A DNA stretch of 34,789 bases from Enhydrobacter aerosaccus (GTDB taxonomy: Bacteria; Pseudomonadota; Alphaproteobacteria; Reyranellales; Reyranellaceae), in NCBI RefSeq assembly GCF_900167455.1, contig NZ_FUWJ01000021.1:1-34789 (forward strand). The letters are read 5' to 3'. Shown piece by piece: positions 1 through 8,939 of this stretch (within the stretch, counting starts at the first letter, position 1; each line of letters begins with the position of its first letter). Both the position numbers and the translations under genes were made by a program. The notes under the pieces were generated by a model, which was given only the letters and a program-made list of their open reading frames with translations, had not been told where the DNA came from and searched no databases.

Positions 1-1215
1 CTGGTGAAGCCAAGCGGCTCGCGACTCTGGAACCAGGCGTACCGGTTCGGCGGGAAGCAGAAGAAGCTGTCCCACGGCGCCTATCCGTCGGTATCCCTTG
101 CCACGGCGCGTCTGCTCCGCGACGAGGCCAGGAAGCTGTTGGCCTCAGGAGTTGACCCTGGGGCCAACAAGAAGGCTGCGAAACTGACCGCCGTCATCTC
201 AGTCAACAACACCTTCGGGCGCATTGCCGAGGAGTATCTACAGCGCATCGAGGACGAGGGGGCTGCCGAGTCCACCGTTAAGAAGAACCGATGGATGCTT
301 GTCGATCTTGCCGGTCCCGATCTTGGTACCCGACCAATCGCGGATATCACCCCGGCGGAAATCCTCGTGTTGCTCCAACGGATCGAACGCAGCGGGCGCC
401 GAGAGACGGCACGGCGGTTGCGCAGCCTGGTCGGTACTGTCTTCCGGCTCGGTGTCTCGACGTTGCGAGCCGAGAACGATCCGACTCATTTGCTGCGCGG
501 TGCCTTGAAAGCGCCCAAGGTTCAGCATCGAGCCGCCATTACCGATGAAAAGCAACTCGGCGCCCTTCTGGCGATCATAGATGCTTATGACGGTTGGCCG
601 ACACTTCGGAGCGCCCTTCAGTTCACGGCGTTGACATTCGCCCGCCCCGGCGAGGTCCGCGGCTCAACGTGGGCAGAGATCGACCTGGAGGGAGCGATCT
701 GGCGCATCGACGGCGCTCGCACCAAAGTGCGCCGGCCCCATGACGTGCCGCTGTCGCGACAGGCGCTCGATGTGCTGCGCGATGTAAAAGAGATCGCGCC
801 CAAGAGTCTGCTTGTGTTCCCCTCTATCCGCTCCAATGCCCGCCCCCTCTCGGAGAACGCCATGAACGCTGCGCTGAGGCGCATGGGCTTTACGCAGGAT
901 GAGATGACCGCACACGGTTTCCGGGCGGCGGCCAGCTCGATATTGAATGAACGGGGCTTCCGGCCCGACGTCATTGAGGCCGCGCTCGGGCATCAGGAGC
1001 AGAACGAAATCCGGCGTGCCTACAACCGAGCGAGCTATTGGTCCGAGCGGATTGAGTTGATGCAGGCGTGGGCAGACTGTCTTGATCAATTGAAGCGTAC
1101 GCATGACGAAAAAACGTCAGGCGTAGGCTGGATGGATCAGCGCAGCGGCCTTAGCGGACGTCACCGACCTCTTCCGTCGGTTGCCACGTCACGGGGTTTG
1201 CGACCCAGCGATTGA
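1..1215 (+). CDS. P4-type tyrosine integrase, 5' end cut off by window
   Basis: Site-specific tyrosine recombinase that would integrate and excise a genomic island. The frame is open from the first base, and the sequence begins inside the N-terminal DUF4102-like domain (the LSHGAYPSVSLATAR stretch is typical of it), so roughly 30-40 residues lie outside the window. A GTG at position 4 is probably not the real start. The C-terminal catalytic domain shows the first Arg in FARPGEVRGSTW, the HGFRAAASS box (HxxR), LGHQ, and the nucleophile Tyr in RRAYNRASYW, followed by the usual MQAWADCLDQL end. All catalytic elements seem present. The 3' end overlaps the convergent AlpA gene by 65 bp. Integrases of this type usually target tRNA genes, but the attachment site would lie upstream and is not visible. 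Confidence 0.9.
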   Translation: MVKPSGSRLWNQAYRFGGKQKKLSHGAYPSVSLATARLLRDEARKLLASGVDPGANKKAAKLTAVISVNNTFGRIAEEYLQRIEDEGAAESTVKKNRWMLVDLAGPDLGTRPIADITPAEILVLLQRIERSGRRETARRLRSLVGTVFRLGVSTLRAENDPTHLLRGALKAPKVQHRAAITDEKQLGALLAIIDAYDGWPTLRSALQFTALTFARPGEVRGSTWAEIDLEGAIWRIDGARTKVRRPHDVPLSRQALDVLRDVKEIAPKSLLVFPSIRSNARPLSENAMNAALRRMGFTQDEMTAHGFRAAASSILNERGFRPDVIEAALGHQEQNEIRRAYNRASYWSERIELMQAWADCLDQLKRTHDEKTSGVGWMDQRSGLSGRHRPLPSVATSRGLRPSD

Positions 1216-1366
1216 CGTCGGATTCCCTCCAGCCGGCGGCGTTGATGCTGATCCTGATCTGCGGCGGAAACGTACCGTCGGCGATCTTGCGATAGATGGT
1301 GGATCGGGACAGGCCCGTCCGGACGAGGAGAGTGTTCAGGCGGACGATACGGTCTGGTGCGGGCAT
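1151..1366 (-). CDS. AlpA/excisionase-like helix-turn-helix protein
   Basis: Small 71-residue DNA-binding protein of the AlpA / MerR-like excisionase class, which typically regulates or directs excision by a neighbouring P4-type integrase. The residues LNTLLVRTGLSRSTIYRKIADGTFP form the winged-HTH signature, followed by the GWRESDVNRWV wing typical of AlpA. It is convergent with the integrase and overlaps its 3' end by 65 bp, so the two transcripts are antisense at their ends. The start (ATG at 1366) gives the usual family length. Confidence 0.8.
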   Translation of the reverse strand: MPAPDRIVRLNTLLVRTGLSRSTIYRKIADGTFPPQIRISINAAGWRESDVNRWVANPVTWQPTEEVGDVR

Positions 1367-2058
1367 GGCGGTGCTGGCTCCTGTTGGGTGTTCATGACTG
1401 CTTCCGAGCCAGACAAAACAAGTGCTTACGCGCGCACAAGTGGGTTTAGGGCGTCATCGTAGTCTGCCGCACAGGCGGCGGAAAATGGGCGGGATCAAAG
1501 TTCGATGCCCAGCCTCTCCAAGGTCGACGCCGTGCTGAAGGCAAGTTCCAACCCGAGGCGGTGGCCCGACCTCTTAGAGGCATGCATGCCGAGGCTACGT
1601 TTGTCTTGGCGGGACATGATGCGGTGGGACCGCCATGACGAACGTCGGCAGCTATCGTGCGGCCTTCCAGACTGGAGACAAACTGTGAGCGCGCCCGTGC
1701 TATCGGGGACCTGGCCATCGTGCCATCAGGGACCTGATTCACGTGCTTTCAGGGACCGGAATCGAGGAAAGACCGTTGCAACTCAAGGCATTGTGGCGCG
1801 CCTAACATTCCTAACTGGATTCCTTCAGAATCTTTCTAACGGACAGCCCGCGTGATGAGCCTGGGGATAGGTTTCCGCCGATGGTGCCGACGAGCGCGGT
1901 CAACTCAGGAACATGACCGAACTATTGATGACTTTAGCGGCCTCGGCTGAGCCGGATGGACGGGCGATGGTTTGACGTGGAAGCGCAACTAATCGAACAC
2001 CGTGCGCATAAGTTCGCCGAAGGGTTGGAGGCAGGGAGATAGATCGTTACTCGAGTCT
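1367..2058. other. Intergenic region of about 690 bp with iteron-like repeats
   Basis: No convincing gene was found between the AlpA start and the relaxase stop. Short open frames on both strands have low-complexity or shadow-like translations and no recognisable domain. The only clear structure is the run of three 23-bp direct repeats at 1696-1764. A replication initiator gene that would match such repeats is not present in the window. Confidence 0.5.
1696..1764. repeat. Three tandem 23-bp iteron-like repeats
   Basis: Three head-to-tail copies start at 1696, 1719 and 1742, each exactly 23 bp, with the shared core CGTGCYWTCRGGGACC followed by KG; the last few bases of each unit vary. Length, tandem order and strict spacing resemble iterons bound by plasmid replication initiators, or operators bound in a cooperative array. 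This fits a plasmid-derived segment next to a relaxase. No rep gene is visible nearby, so the region could be an origin remnant. Confidence 0.6.
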
Positions 2059-5000
2059 TCATCGCCCGCGATCAAAGTCGTTGCCGCGGCCTGATTGGAG
2101 TGGCCAGTGATTGGCCCCGTTCGCCTGATCGCGTTCTCTCATGGCTTCACTGAACTTTGCTTCGGCTCGGCGGATGTAATCGGGGCGCGTGTCGGGTCGG
2201 CTATGAATGTTCTGAAGTTCGCTGATGTCGTTGACATGACGCGGAGGCGCCGGCCCGTTTCCGGTGCTGTGTGACCGGCGTTGCGGCTCGCGCTTGCTCG
2301 CGGATGAGGGCCTGGTGTGGTTGCGTTCGGATACGTGCGGCTCCTTCGCTATGGATTTGACCGCCGCGCGTTCGGTGTCTCGAACACCCGAGAGCGGGGC
2401 ATTTGCTTTGCGTTCTTCTGGGTGCGCTTCCTTAGCGAAGTCAGGTATCTCGGCAAGGAGTGCCTGGCGCCGCTCGGTCACCTCGGCTCGATTGATCTCC
2501 GCACCCTGCGTGCTGTGCCGCACGAGATTGGCCGCCACGTCGCTGTTGAGGGCGTGGGCGGCGGCCTGTGGCCGCGACAGGATCGCGTCGGCCTGCTGGC
2601 GCAGCTCATCTCGCATCTCTTTCAACTCGGCCCGCCTGTCCGCCGACGGGGACGCCGTGGAATCGGCGGCCTTCGCCTGTCGATCGGCAGCATAGGCCTC
2701 ATGGTAGCGATCGAGGGTGTCGCGGAACGACTGGATGCGGGTGGCGCTGTCCTGCTGCGCCGCCCGATCGTCGGCCGGCTGCGGCGGGATCACGCCGCGC
2801 AAGCCGGCAACGTAGTTGAAGCCGTCCGCCTCGGGCGCCTGCAGGGCGTCCCGTTCGGTCGGAACGCCGAGCGCCACATTGCGGCGGCTAGCGATCTCGG
2901 AACTCTCGGCCTGCTTGTAGAGCGAGGAATGCGTCTCCGCTTTGTCGCTCAACCGCTGCTCGCGTGCGATCTGGCGGGCGGCCGGATCGGCCAGGACACG
3001 ATCGGCCTGACGGCCCACGGCGTCACGCAACGCCTGGCGCTGCAGTCGGAGCTCGGCCGCATCCGCGCCTTGGGTGGCTGCCGGCTTATAGGAAGCCCGC
3101 CAGTCGGCAAGCGCCTGACGGAAGGAGGCGACGAGCTGCTGCGCATTGGTCCGCTGCTCGGCCGTCAAGGTCATGGGCTGCAGCAGCGATTGATGGAGGA
3201 GGGCGTCACGCGTGGCATGTCGGACGTCCTCGCGCTGCTCTCGCGCAATCGCGCGGTCGAGGATCCTGACCGCCTGATGCCACGTCGCCCGTTCGCTGGC
3301 AGCGGCGTGGTACTGACGGGCGTGGGCCTGGTCGAAGGTCTGCGCGCGATCGGCCCGGGCCTTGTCGAGCGCGACCTGGGTCTGCGGCGTCGGATTTGCG
3401 ACGTGCCGTTGATGGGCCTGCTCGACAAGGACGGACGCGGCACGAACCGCCGGATCGTCCGACACCGTGTCGGGGGTCGGCAAGCTCGGCTGCCGTTGCT
3501 TCAGGACCTGCGCCAGGTCGGCGGCCGACATTCCCCGATAGCTGCGCAGGGTCTCGGCCCGGCTGCCGGTCGAACCGGCGCGCAGCTCGCGGGCAATGGC
3601 CGAATCGAGCGCCTTGACCGTGTAGTCGTAGCGCCCGCGCTGCACGGCGGCCTTCTGCTCGAGCTGGCGCTGCGTCGCGGATCGGGTCTGTTCCTCGCGC
3701 CGCTCCGCCCGCATCAGATCCATTTCCAGGGAGGTCTTGAGCGGTTGCAGGCGGGCGACCGTCGCGGCAGCGGCCGGATCGCCGGCACGCTGCGCGGCAA
3801 TCGCGGCCGCATAGTCACGGGCCACGTCGGCGAGTCGCGCCTCGAGCTGCACGACGCCGGCGGCGGCCCGCTTCACGTCAGGATGAGCGTCAACGTCTGA
3901 GGGCTTCACCGGCGCCGGCGTCAGCGCCTTGGCGGCGGCGGCAAGGGCGGCTGCGCTCATGGACCGATAAGCCACCTTGGCTTTCTCCCAGCCCGCATTG
4001 TCGAGCAACACCGCCCGCTGGGCGCGATCGGCCTCCTGGCGCGCGGTCGTCTCGTTGGCAACCCATGTCCGATGCGCGCTCTGCCCCTTGGAGAAGAAGC
4101 CCTGCGCATAGTCGAGGGTGGATTGTTTGAAGCTCCAACGGCCCAGGCCTTCCTTCAACGCAGCGATATCCTTGAACTCGTCTCGGCCGGCATAGACGGC
4201 AACCGAATCGCGATGCCGGCTCAAGCCGACATAGGCGAGGCTGCGATCGAGGGTCGGGGAGGCAAGAAGCATGACGCGATCGGCCGTGGCGCCCTGGGCC
4301 TTATGCACGGTGACGGCATAGCCATGGTCGATCGCCTGATAGGCGGATTGGCTGATGACGACGGCAGGCCGCGCCCCGCCGCCTGGCGCGGTCCCGTCGA
4401 GCTGCACGACCAGTCGGCCCGGCGCGGCCTCCAGCACCGTGCCGAGGTCGCTGTTCCGAACATCGTGCATGAGCGAACGGCCGCGGCCGTCGGTCTGCCC
4501 GCCCTGGATCTCGAGCCGCCCATTGGCGAGGAGCTGCACGCGGTCTCCCGCCGCATAGAGGCGGTTGCCGGTGCGGCCGCTGAACAGAACGCCGGGCGCG
4601 ATCTCGCCCTTGGCGAGCCGCGCCTCGCGAATCCCTGAGTTGAGCGCGGCCACGTCGGCATTGCGATGCGCCAGGACCAGCGGCGCCGGCGTCTGGGGCT
4701 CGGCGGCGCGCTGGGCCATATAGTCGGCCACCACAGCCTCGCGGGCGGATTGCAGATCGGCCGTCAACTCGATGGCGCCATGGGCGGCGTAGGCGTCCAA
4801 AGCGGCGCCAACTCGCCCGCGCGACAGATCCATGGTGGCCTGCCGTTGCCACTCCTCGCGCTGGCGATAGACGGTCGCGATCTCGGCAAATCCCACGCGC
4901 TCGGCCATCGCCCGGAACGCGGCGCCGGCGCCGATCGCCGGCAGCTGGTCCGGGTCGCCGACCAGCACAAGCTTGGCCCCGGTCTTGTGCACCTCGTCGA

Positions 5001-6678
5001 CCAGCCGGGCCATTTTGGCGCTTTCGATCATGCCGGCCTCGTCGACGACCAGGACGGAGTGCGGCCCGAGCTGGACCAGATTTCGGGGCGGCGGCGTGGG
5101 GCCGGTGTAGGCGGCCCGCTGCTCGGCCGTCAGGCCGGAAAGCACCGCTTCCACGCTGGCCCTGAGGTCCGGGCTGAGGGCATTCCACGCATCACGGCGC
5201 TCCCAGCCCAGCAACAGCGAATCGACGGTCCGGCTGCCGATGCCGGAGGATTCGGAGAGGTTGCCGGCCGCGGTGGCGGCTAGCGCGGCACCGACCACCT
5301 GATAGCCGCCGCCCTCCCAGGTACGGCGGGCGGCCTCCAGCATCGTGCTCTTGCCGGCGCCGGCGACGCCGACCACGAGGGCGAGCCGGTCGCTCTGCGT
5401 CACATGCTTCAAGGCCGCCGCCTGCTCGGCGGTCAGCGCAAAGGCGCGACCGTCCGGCCCGCGCCGCGCCTCGGCCAAAGCCTCCAAGGCGCTTTGCCGG
5501 ACTGCGGCAAGCGGGTCCTCAATTGGCCCTGCCGCCGCGCCGGCCGACGCCTGCGTGCGCGCCGCGAGCTGCACCGCCTGCGTCGCCATACTCGCTTCGA
5601 GGGAGACCATTTGCGCGGAGGAGAAGCGGGCAACGTCGACGAGCGGATCGCTCGAACTCACCTGCAGGGCCGGGTCGCGCACCTCGACGCCCTGTCGGTC
5701 GACCTGGCAGCCTTCCTGCATCTCGATCTCGCGACCGTCGGCGTGGCGGCGGATGTCGCCCTGGAGCTGAACCAGCTCCGGCGAACTCATGACGGCGGCA
5801 AGGGCTGCTGCAAACCCGTCATTGCCGCCCACGTACCGATGAACGGCCCGGGCGATATCCTGGCGGGTAAAGACAGCCTCGCTGGCGGTCAGAATCTTCA
5901 GGAGCTGGCCCGGGTCGTCGCGGATGATCCGGGCATTGTGCGCTTCGGCTTCAGGCGTGAGGGCGACGTTGCCGATCTGCACGCCGCGCCGCCGCATCTC
6001 GGCGGCATCCGGGCCAACATGCTGCGTGGGGATGATGTCCAAGCCAAGATCGTGGAACGACCGCGCCTCGAGGCGAACTTCCAGCCCCGCCCTGGCCAGG
6101 TGCCGGTTGGCGAGTCGTGTCCAGTCAGTCCGCAGGTCCCGGATCTGCTCATGCACCGGCACCATGCCCAGCGCCTTGCGGTTGGTGCTGTTGATGGCGA
6201 AGTGGTAGCGATCGCCAAAGCCCTGCTCGGTCGCCTTGAGCGAGGTGAGCAGGATGTGAACATGAAAGTTGCGCTGGTCACCTCCGCGGCTCGGCGCATG
6301 GATCGCCAGATCGGCCACCACGCCCAACCTGTCCGCCAGCAACTGGGTGTACTCTCGAGCCAAAGCCTGGCGCTGGTCCTCCGACAGTTCGGCCGGTAGG
6401 GCGATCGTGAACTGAGTGGCCAGACGGGCATTCTTGCGCGGGTGCGCTTCTTCCAGTCGGTTCCACAGTTCCTGGCGGTCGTGCATCCAGGAGGGCGCTG
6501 CGACTCCCTCCGGAATGAAGATCTCCGTATGGAGGACGCCGGCCTTGCGCGCGTAGCTGAAGAGCTGCTGGGTCCGGTTGCTGTAGAGCGTCTCGCCCGC
6601 CTGGTAAGCCGCCGACGCCACCGTCGATCGGCCCGCACCTCTCGATATCTCCGACTTGGCGAAGTGACAGATCGCCAT
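2059..6678 (-). CDS. traA: Ti-type conjugative relaxase/helicase TraA
   Basis: Bifunctional DNA-transfer protein (1539 aa): an N-terminal MobQ-type relaxase nicks oriT and a RecD-like helicase unwinds the strand for transfer. The chosen start gives the family-typical opening (MAICHFAKSEISRGAGRS). The metal-binding HVH motif is at about residues 139-141 (NFHVHILLTS), and a conserved AAYQAG tyrosine region lies near residue 25. The helicase shows Walker A GVAGAGKST (about 437-445), Walker B VVDEAG (about 546), LVGDPDQLPAIGAG, and a late YAVTVHKAQGAT motif. The last 600 residues are Ala/Arg/Gln-rich and probably coiled coil. A longer frame back to 6792 exists, but it runs through the oriT-like site at 6692-6728, so ATG 6678 is preferred. 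No tra/trb or coupling-protein genes are in the window, so transfer would need helper functions from elsewhere. Confidence 0.92.
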   Translation of the reverse strand: MAICHFAKSEISRGAGRSTVASAAYQAGETLYSNRTQQLFSYARKAGVLHTEIFIPEGVAAPSWMHDRQELWNRLEEAHPRKNARLATQFTIALPAELSEDQRQALAREYTQLLADRLGVVADLAIHAPSRGGDQRNFHVHILLTSLKATEQGFGDRYHFAINSTNRKALGMVPVHEQIRDLRTDWTRLANRHLARAGLEVRLEARSFHDLGLDIIPTQHVGPDAAEMRRRGVQIGNVALTPEAEAHNARIIRDDPGQLLKILTASEAVFTRQDIARAVHRYVGGNDGFAAALAAVMSSPELVQLQGDIRRHADGREIEMQEGCQVDRQGVEVRDPALQVSSSDPLVDVARFSSAQMVSLEASMATQAVQLAARTQASAGAAAGPIEDPLAAVRQSALEALAEARRGPDGRAFALTAEQAAALKHVTQSDRLALVVGVAGAGKSTMLEAARRTWEGGGYQVVGAALAATAAGNLSESSGIGSRTVDSLLLGWERRDAWNALSPDLRASVEAVLSGLTAEQRAAYTGPTPPPRNLVQLGPHSVLVVDEAGMIESAKMARLVDEVHKTGAKLVLVGDPDQLPAIGAGAAFRAMAERVGFAEIATVYRQREEWQRQATMDLSRGRVGAALDAYAAHGAIELTADLQSAREAVVADYMAQRAAEPQTPAPLVLAHRNADVAALNSGIREARLAKGEIAPGVLFSGRTGNRLYAAGDRVQLLANGRLEIQGGQTDGRGRSLMHDVRNSDLGTVLEAAPGRLVVQLDGTAPGGGARPAVVISQSAYQAIDHGYAVTVHKAQGATADRVMLLASPTLDRSLAYVGLSRHRDSVAVYAGRDEFKDIAALKEGLGRWSFKQSTLDYAQGFFSKGQSAHRTWVANETTARQEADRAQRAVLLDNAGWEKAKVAYRSMSAAALAAAAKALTPAPVKPSDVDAHPDVKRAAAGVVQLEARLADVARDYAAAIAAQRAGDPAAAATVARLQPLKTSLEMDLMRAERREEQTRSATQRQLEQKAAVQRGRYDYTVKALDSAIARELRAGSTGSRAETLRSYRGMSAADLAQVLKQRQPSLPTPDTVSDDPAVRAASVLVEQAHQRHVANPTPQTQVALDKARADRAQTFDQAHARQYHAAASERATWHQAVRILDRAIAREQREDVRHATRDALLHQSLLQPMTLTAEQRTNAQQLVASFRQALADWRASYKPAATQGADAAELRLQRQALRDAVGRQADRVLADPAARQIAREQRLSDKAETHSSLYKQAESSEIASRRNVALGVPTERDALQAPEADGFNYVAGLRGVIPPQPADDRAAQQDSATRIQSFRDTLDRYHEAYAADRQAKAADSTASPSADRRAELKEMRDELRQQADAILSRPQAAAHALNSDVAANLVRHSTQGAEINRAEVTERRQALLAEIPDFAKEAHPEERKANAPLSGVRDTERAAVKSIAKEPHVSERNHTRPSSASKREPQRRSHSTGNGPAPPRHVNDISELQNIHSRPDTRPDYIRRAEAKFSEAMRERDQANGANHWPLQSGRGNDFDRGR

Positions 6679-6691
6679 GGTTTTACCGGGA

Positions 6692-6730
6692 CGCAATTGG
6701 CGAGAGCCAAATTGCGCTAGTGCGCCCTCC
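6692..6730 (+). other. oriT: RSF1010-like origin of transfer (oriT)
   Basis: An inverted repeat (GCAATTGGC at 6693-6701, loop GAGA, GCCAAATTGC at 6706-6715, one bulged A) is followed five bases later by TGCGCCCT (6721-6728). The RSF1010/R1162 oriT is a short inverted repeat followed closely by a TGCGCCCT-type nic site, and MobQ relaxases such as Ti-type TraA act on this class. The site is just upstream of the traA start, where the Ti plasmid oriT also lies relative to traA. The predicted nick would be at or next to the end of TGCGCCCT. Confidence 0.75.
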
Positions 6731-6792
6731 GGTCGGGTGCGGTTTGGCAACAAAGACAAACCGCCCAAAGAAACGACGTGTCGGCATGCCAT

Positions 6793-7287
6793 GATTCTAG
6801 ATGCCCACTACGAAATCAGAGCCGATCAGAAGGCCGCCAATTCTGCGAAATGCAGCGATGAGGCATTGGCGGCCAAAGCGTTCCGGGGGCCAGATTGCGA
6901 ATTCCAGACGATGGGGATACTGGCCGACCTGATTGCCGACGAGGCGTGTTTGAGTTGGACGGGCTATCGGCCGAACTAGCCGCTGCGACGGTCGATTTGC
7001 ATGCTCTACAGATTGCTTGCGAAGCGTCGTGGCTTCTTGCAGTGCCGGGTCCACAGGTGAAAATTTTCCTCCGCCCTTAGCGGCGATCGACGACGTAGTT
7101 AAGGGCCAGGTCTCGAAAGCGCCGCGTCGACCGCCAACTACATTCGACCTTCGAATTGTAGTACGCTTCTGGCGAAACGCGTGGGTTGTAGACAATTCAG
7201 CCGTGGGGCATGTGGCCAAAGATCCCTAACAATCATGCGCGATGGGCGACGCGCAGCGGCTGAATGGAGCGGCGAAGGAACCAGCCA
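6793..7287. other. Intergenic region with no recognised gene
   Basis: About 500 bp lie between the relaxase locus and kwaA. Open frames of up to 140 codons exist on the minus strand and about 100 on the plus strand, but none has a recognisable motif. The traC/traD genes that normally diverge from traA at this place are absent. The kwaA promoter presumably lies here; no strong promoter was identified. Confidence 0.4.
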
Positions 7288-7860
7288 ATGCCGGAGGGAA
7301 TCAATCGCGGTCTGCCGGTCGCGCGGCTGCTGATGGTTATCAGCAGCTTAGCGCCGCTGTTTCTCCTTTGGGCGATCCGGGGTGCGCCGCCGGTACCGGA
7401 TTGTTACTGGATCGGCGGCTGCCTGGCGTTCGCCGTGCTTCCAACCATGGCGCTGATCGGACGCTGGCGCCTAGCCATCCGACGGAACGATCGCCGAACC
7501 GTTGTTGTCGCCGCGGCGCGGGACCAAAGCGATCACTTGTTGATCTATCTCTTCACCATGCTCTTGCCGCTCTACACGGTGAACCTTGCAAACTCGCGTG
7601 AGCTGCTTGCCGCGGCTGCTGCCTTTATTTTCATCATATTTCTCTTCTGGCACATGAATCTTCACTACATGAATCTCGGCTTCGCGGTTCTTGGTTATCG
7701 GGTCTACACCATAGATATGGCCGGTGTGGACGACGCGCCTGGCCTTTCCGTCGTTCTGTTGTCGAAACGGATCGATCCGCCGAAAGCGGGAACGCAGATC
7801 GATGGCCTGCGCCTCAGCGACACTGTCTACGTCGAAAGGGCTTCCGCTCATGCGCACTGA
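7288..7860 (+). CDS. kwaA: KwaA, Kiwa antiphage system membrane protein
   Basis: Inner-membrane component of the two-gene Kiwa defence system. The 190-residue protein has four hydrophobic segments (around residues 8-26, 38-58, 82-102 and 109-127), then a family-like soluble tail containing NLGFAVLGYRVY and VVLLSKRI. ATG 7288 was chosen over ATG 7264 because it has AAGGA eight bases upstream; the longer form adds eight residues. The 3' end overlaps the next gene by 11 bp, as expected for translational coupling in kwaAB. Assignment rests on size, topology, tail motifs and the KwaB-like partner. In published work KwaA is the membrane part of the phage-sensing complex. Confidence 0.75.
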   Translation: MPEGINRGLPVARLLMVISSLAPLFLLWAIRGAPPVPDCYWIGGCLAFAVLPTMALIGRWRLAIRRNDRRTVVVAAARDQSDHLLIYLFTMLLPLYTVNLANSRELLAAAAAFIFIIFLFWHMNLHYMNLGFAVLGYRVYTIDMAGVDDAPGLSVVLLSKRIDPPKAGTQIDGLRLSDTVYVERASAHAH

Positions 7861-8758
7861 ATTCAACTTCGATCGCATCCAATCAGTCGAATTCTGCGTC
7901 AACCTGACCGGCGCGGATGGGGAGCGAAGCAACTACTTGGTGCCGGCGGACCGGTCGGTGCAAGACGCGCTCCGTCAGGTCCTAGCGGCAACGGCTGCCG
8001 TCATCGAGCCGGAGGATGGAAGCTGGCCAACGTTCGAGCTTTCCGAGAAGTACGCATCGAGAGAGACGCTGCGTGCTGCGCTTGCGGCCGAAGAAATGGC
8101 GGCCATCAGGGCATTGCACGCCGAGGAGGGCTGGCCAACCAATGCCGGTGCCCTCGCCAATCCGGCCCGGCTCGCCTACTACTTCGGCGTCTTCCGCGAC
8201 GACCGGAACCGCAAGCTCCTAGGTGTGCGTAAAGCAACACAGTTCAAGGGCGCTTTTAGGGGGCGGTTCGTGTCGGTTATCGATGACACGCTACGCATGG
8301 TCGCCGACAAGGTCTTCAAGCTCGACAACGAGTTCGACTTTCTCATCAGCGCGCAGCACGTGTACGTGCTCCACCCGGCCGCCTTCGAGCACATTGCGGA
8401 ATTCGAGTCCTACGCGGCGGAGCGGGCAAAGGAGAAGGCCCTGGCGCTCGGGGAGACTGTCGCGTTTCTCGATTTCACCGGGCTTGCCAAATATGTGGAG
8501 CGGCATAGGCGCGCCGCGCGGCTCGTTGCAGCCTTGAGCGGCCGCAACGATCTAGGCACCATTACGAAGGCGATGTTTACCAAGGCTGCGGCCGAAACTG
8601 GCGTGGTCCTCGAACGGTCGGGCCACAAGCTCACGCCTGCCAGGGGCAGCGAACTTGGCTGCCTCGAATTGTTGGATCACCGGCGCTACACCACCGCCCT
8701 GCGCCCCGGCCAGAAACCCGCCTTCATTGCCGCCAGCCGGCGCCCGGTCGGCCACTGA
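7850..8758 (+). CDS. kwaB: KwaB, Kiwa antiphage system DUF4868 protein
   Basis: A 302-residue cytosolic protein with the DUF4868 (KwaB) signature: LLGVRKATQFKG, then DDTLRMVADKVFKLDNEFDFL and a VYVLHPAAFEHI segment in the middle of the protein. KwaB forms a complex with KwaA and is the DNA-binding effector of Kiwa. ATG 7850 was chosen; it has AAAGGG nine bases upstream and overlaps the end of kwaA by 11 bp. A longer open frame begins at 7724 but would lie mostly inside kwaA. Length is close to that of described KwaB proteins. Confidence 0.82.
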   Translation: MRTEFNFDRIQSVEFCVNLTGADGERSNYLVPADRSVQDALRQVLAATAAVIEPEDGSWPTFELSEKYASRETLRAALAAEEMAAIRALHAEEGWPTNAGALANPARLAYYFGVFRDDRNRKLLGVRKATQFKGAFRGRFVSVIDDTLRMVADKVFKLDNEFDFLISAQHVYVLHPAAFEHIAEFESYAAERAKEKALALGETVAFLDFTGLAKYVERHRRAARLVAALSGRNDLGTITKAMFTKAAAETGVVLERSGHKLTPARGSELGCLELLDHRRYTTALRPGQKPAFIAASRRPVGH

Positions 8759-8883
8759 GATACTACCGATGATCTGGAAAGTCGGGTGCTCCCACCGAGA
8801 TGGGCAACGCGACTGATTGGCCTTAACCGATCGTGGCCGTTAGTGGATGAAATGCGAAGGAAGCGAATAGCCAATATTGCTTG

Positions 8884-8915
8884 TTGACAGTTTGTCCGCC
8901 GATCCGCTAATCCGC
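8884..8915 (+). promoter_or_regulatory. Promoter with three 8-bp-spaced TCCGC repeats (candidate XRE operator)
   Basis: A consensus TTGACA -35 (8884-8889) is followed after 16 bp by GCTAAT (8906-8911). Three TCCGC copies at 8895, 8903 and 8911 lie exactly 8 bp apart and cover the spacer and -10. The same 8-bp-spaced TCCGC motif occurs at the promoter of the downstream conjugation operon (10047-10059), which suggests binding by the XRE protein encoded immediately downstream. Confidence 0.6.
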
Positions 8916-8939
8916 TGATACACGATTTGCGGGGGCTGT

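Noticed and set aside
2317..3900. 527-codon plus-strand open frame opposite traA
   Set aside because: It lies wholly antisense to the TraA C-terminal region, which is Ala/Arg/Gln-rich at high G+C. The translation is low-complexity and has no recognisable domain.
6679..6792. 38-residue N-terminal extension of TraA
   Set aside because: It runs through the oriT-like inverted repeat and nic site, and the family starts at the MAICHFAK residues; it is therefore taken as non-coding.
6797..7219. 140-codon minus-strand frame upstream of the relaxase
   Set aside because: No motif, no partner gene and no good ribosome binding site; treated as chance.
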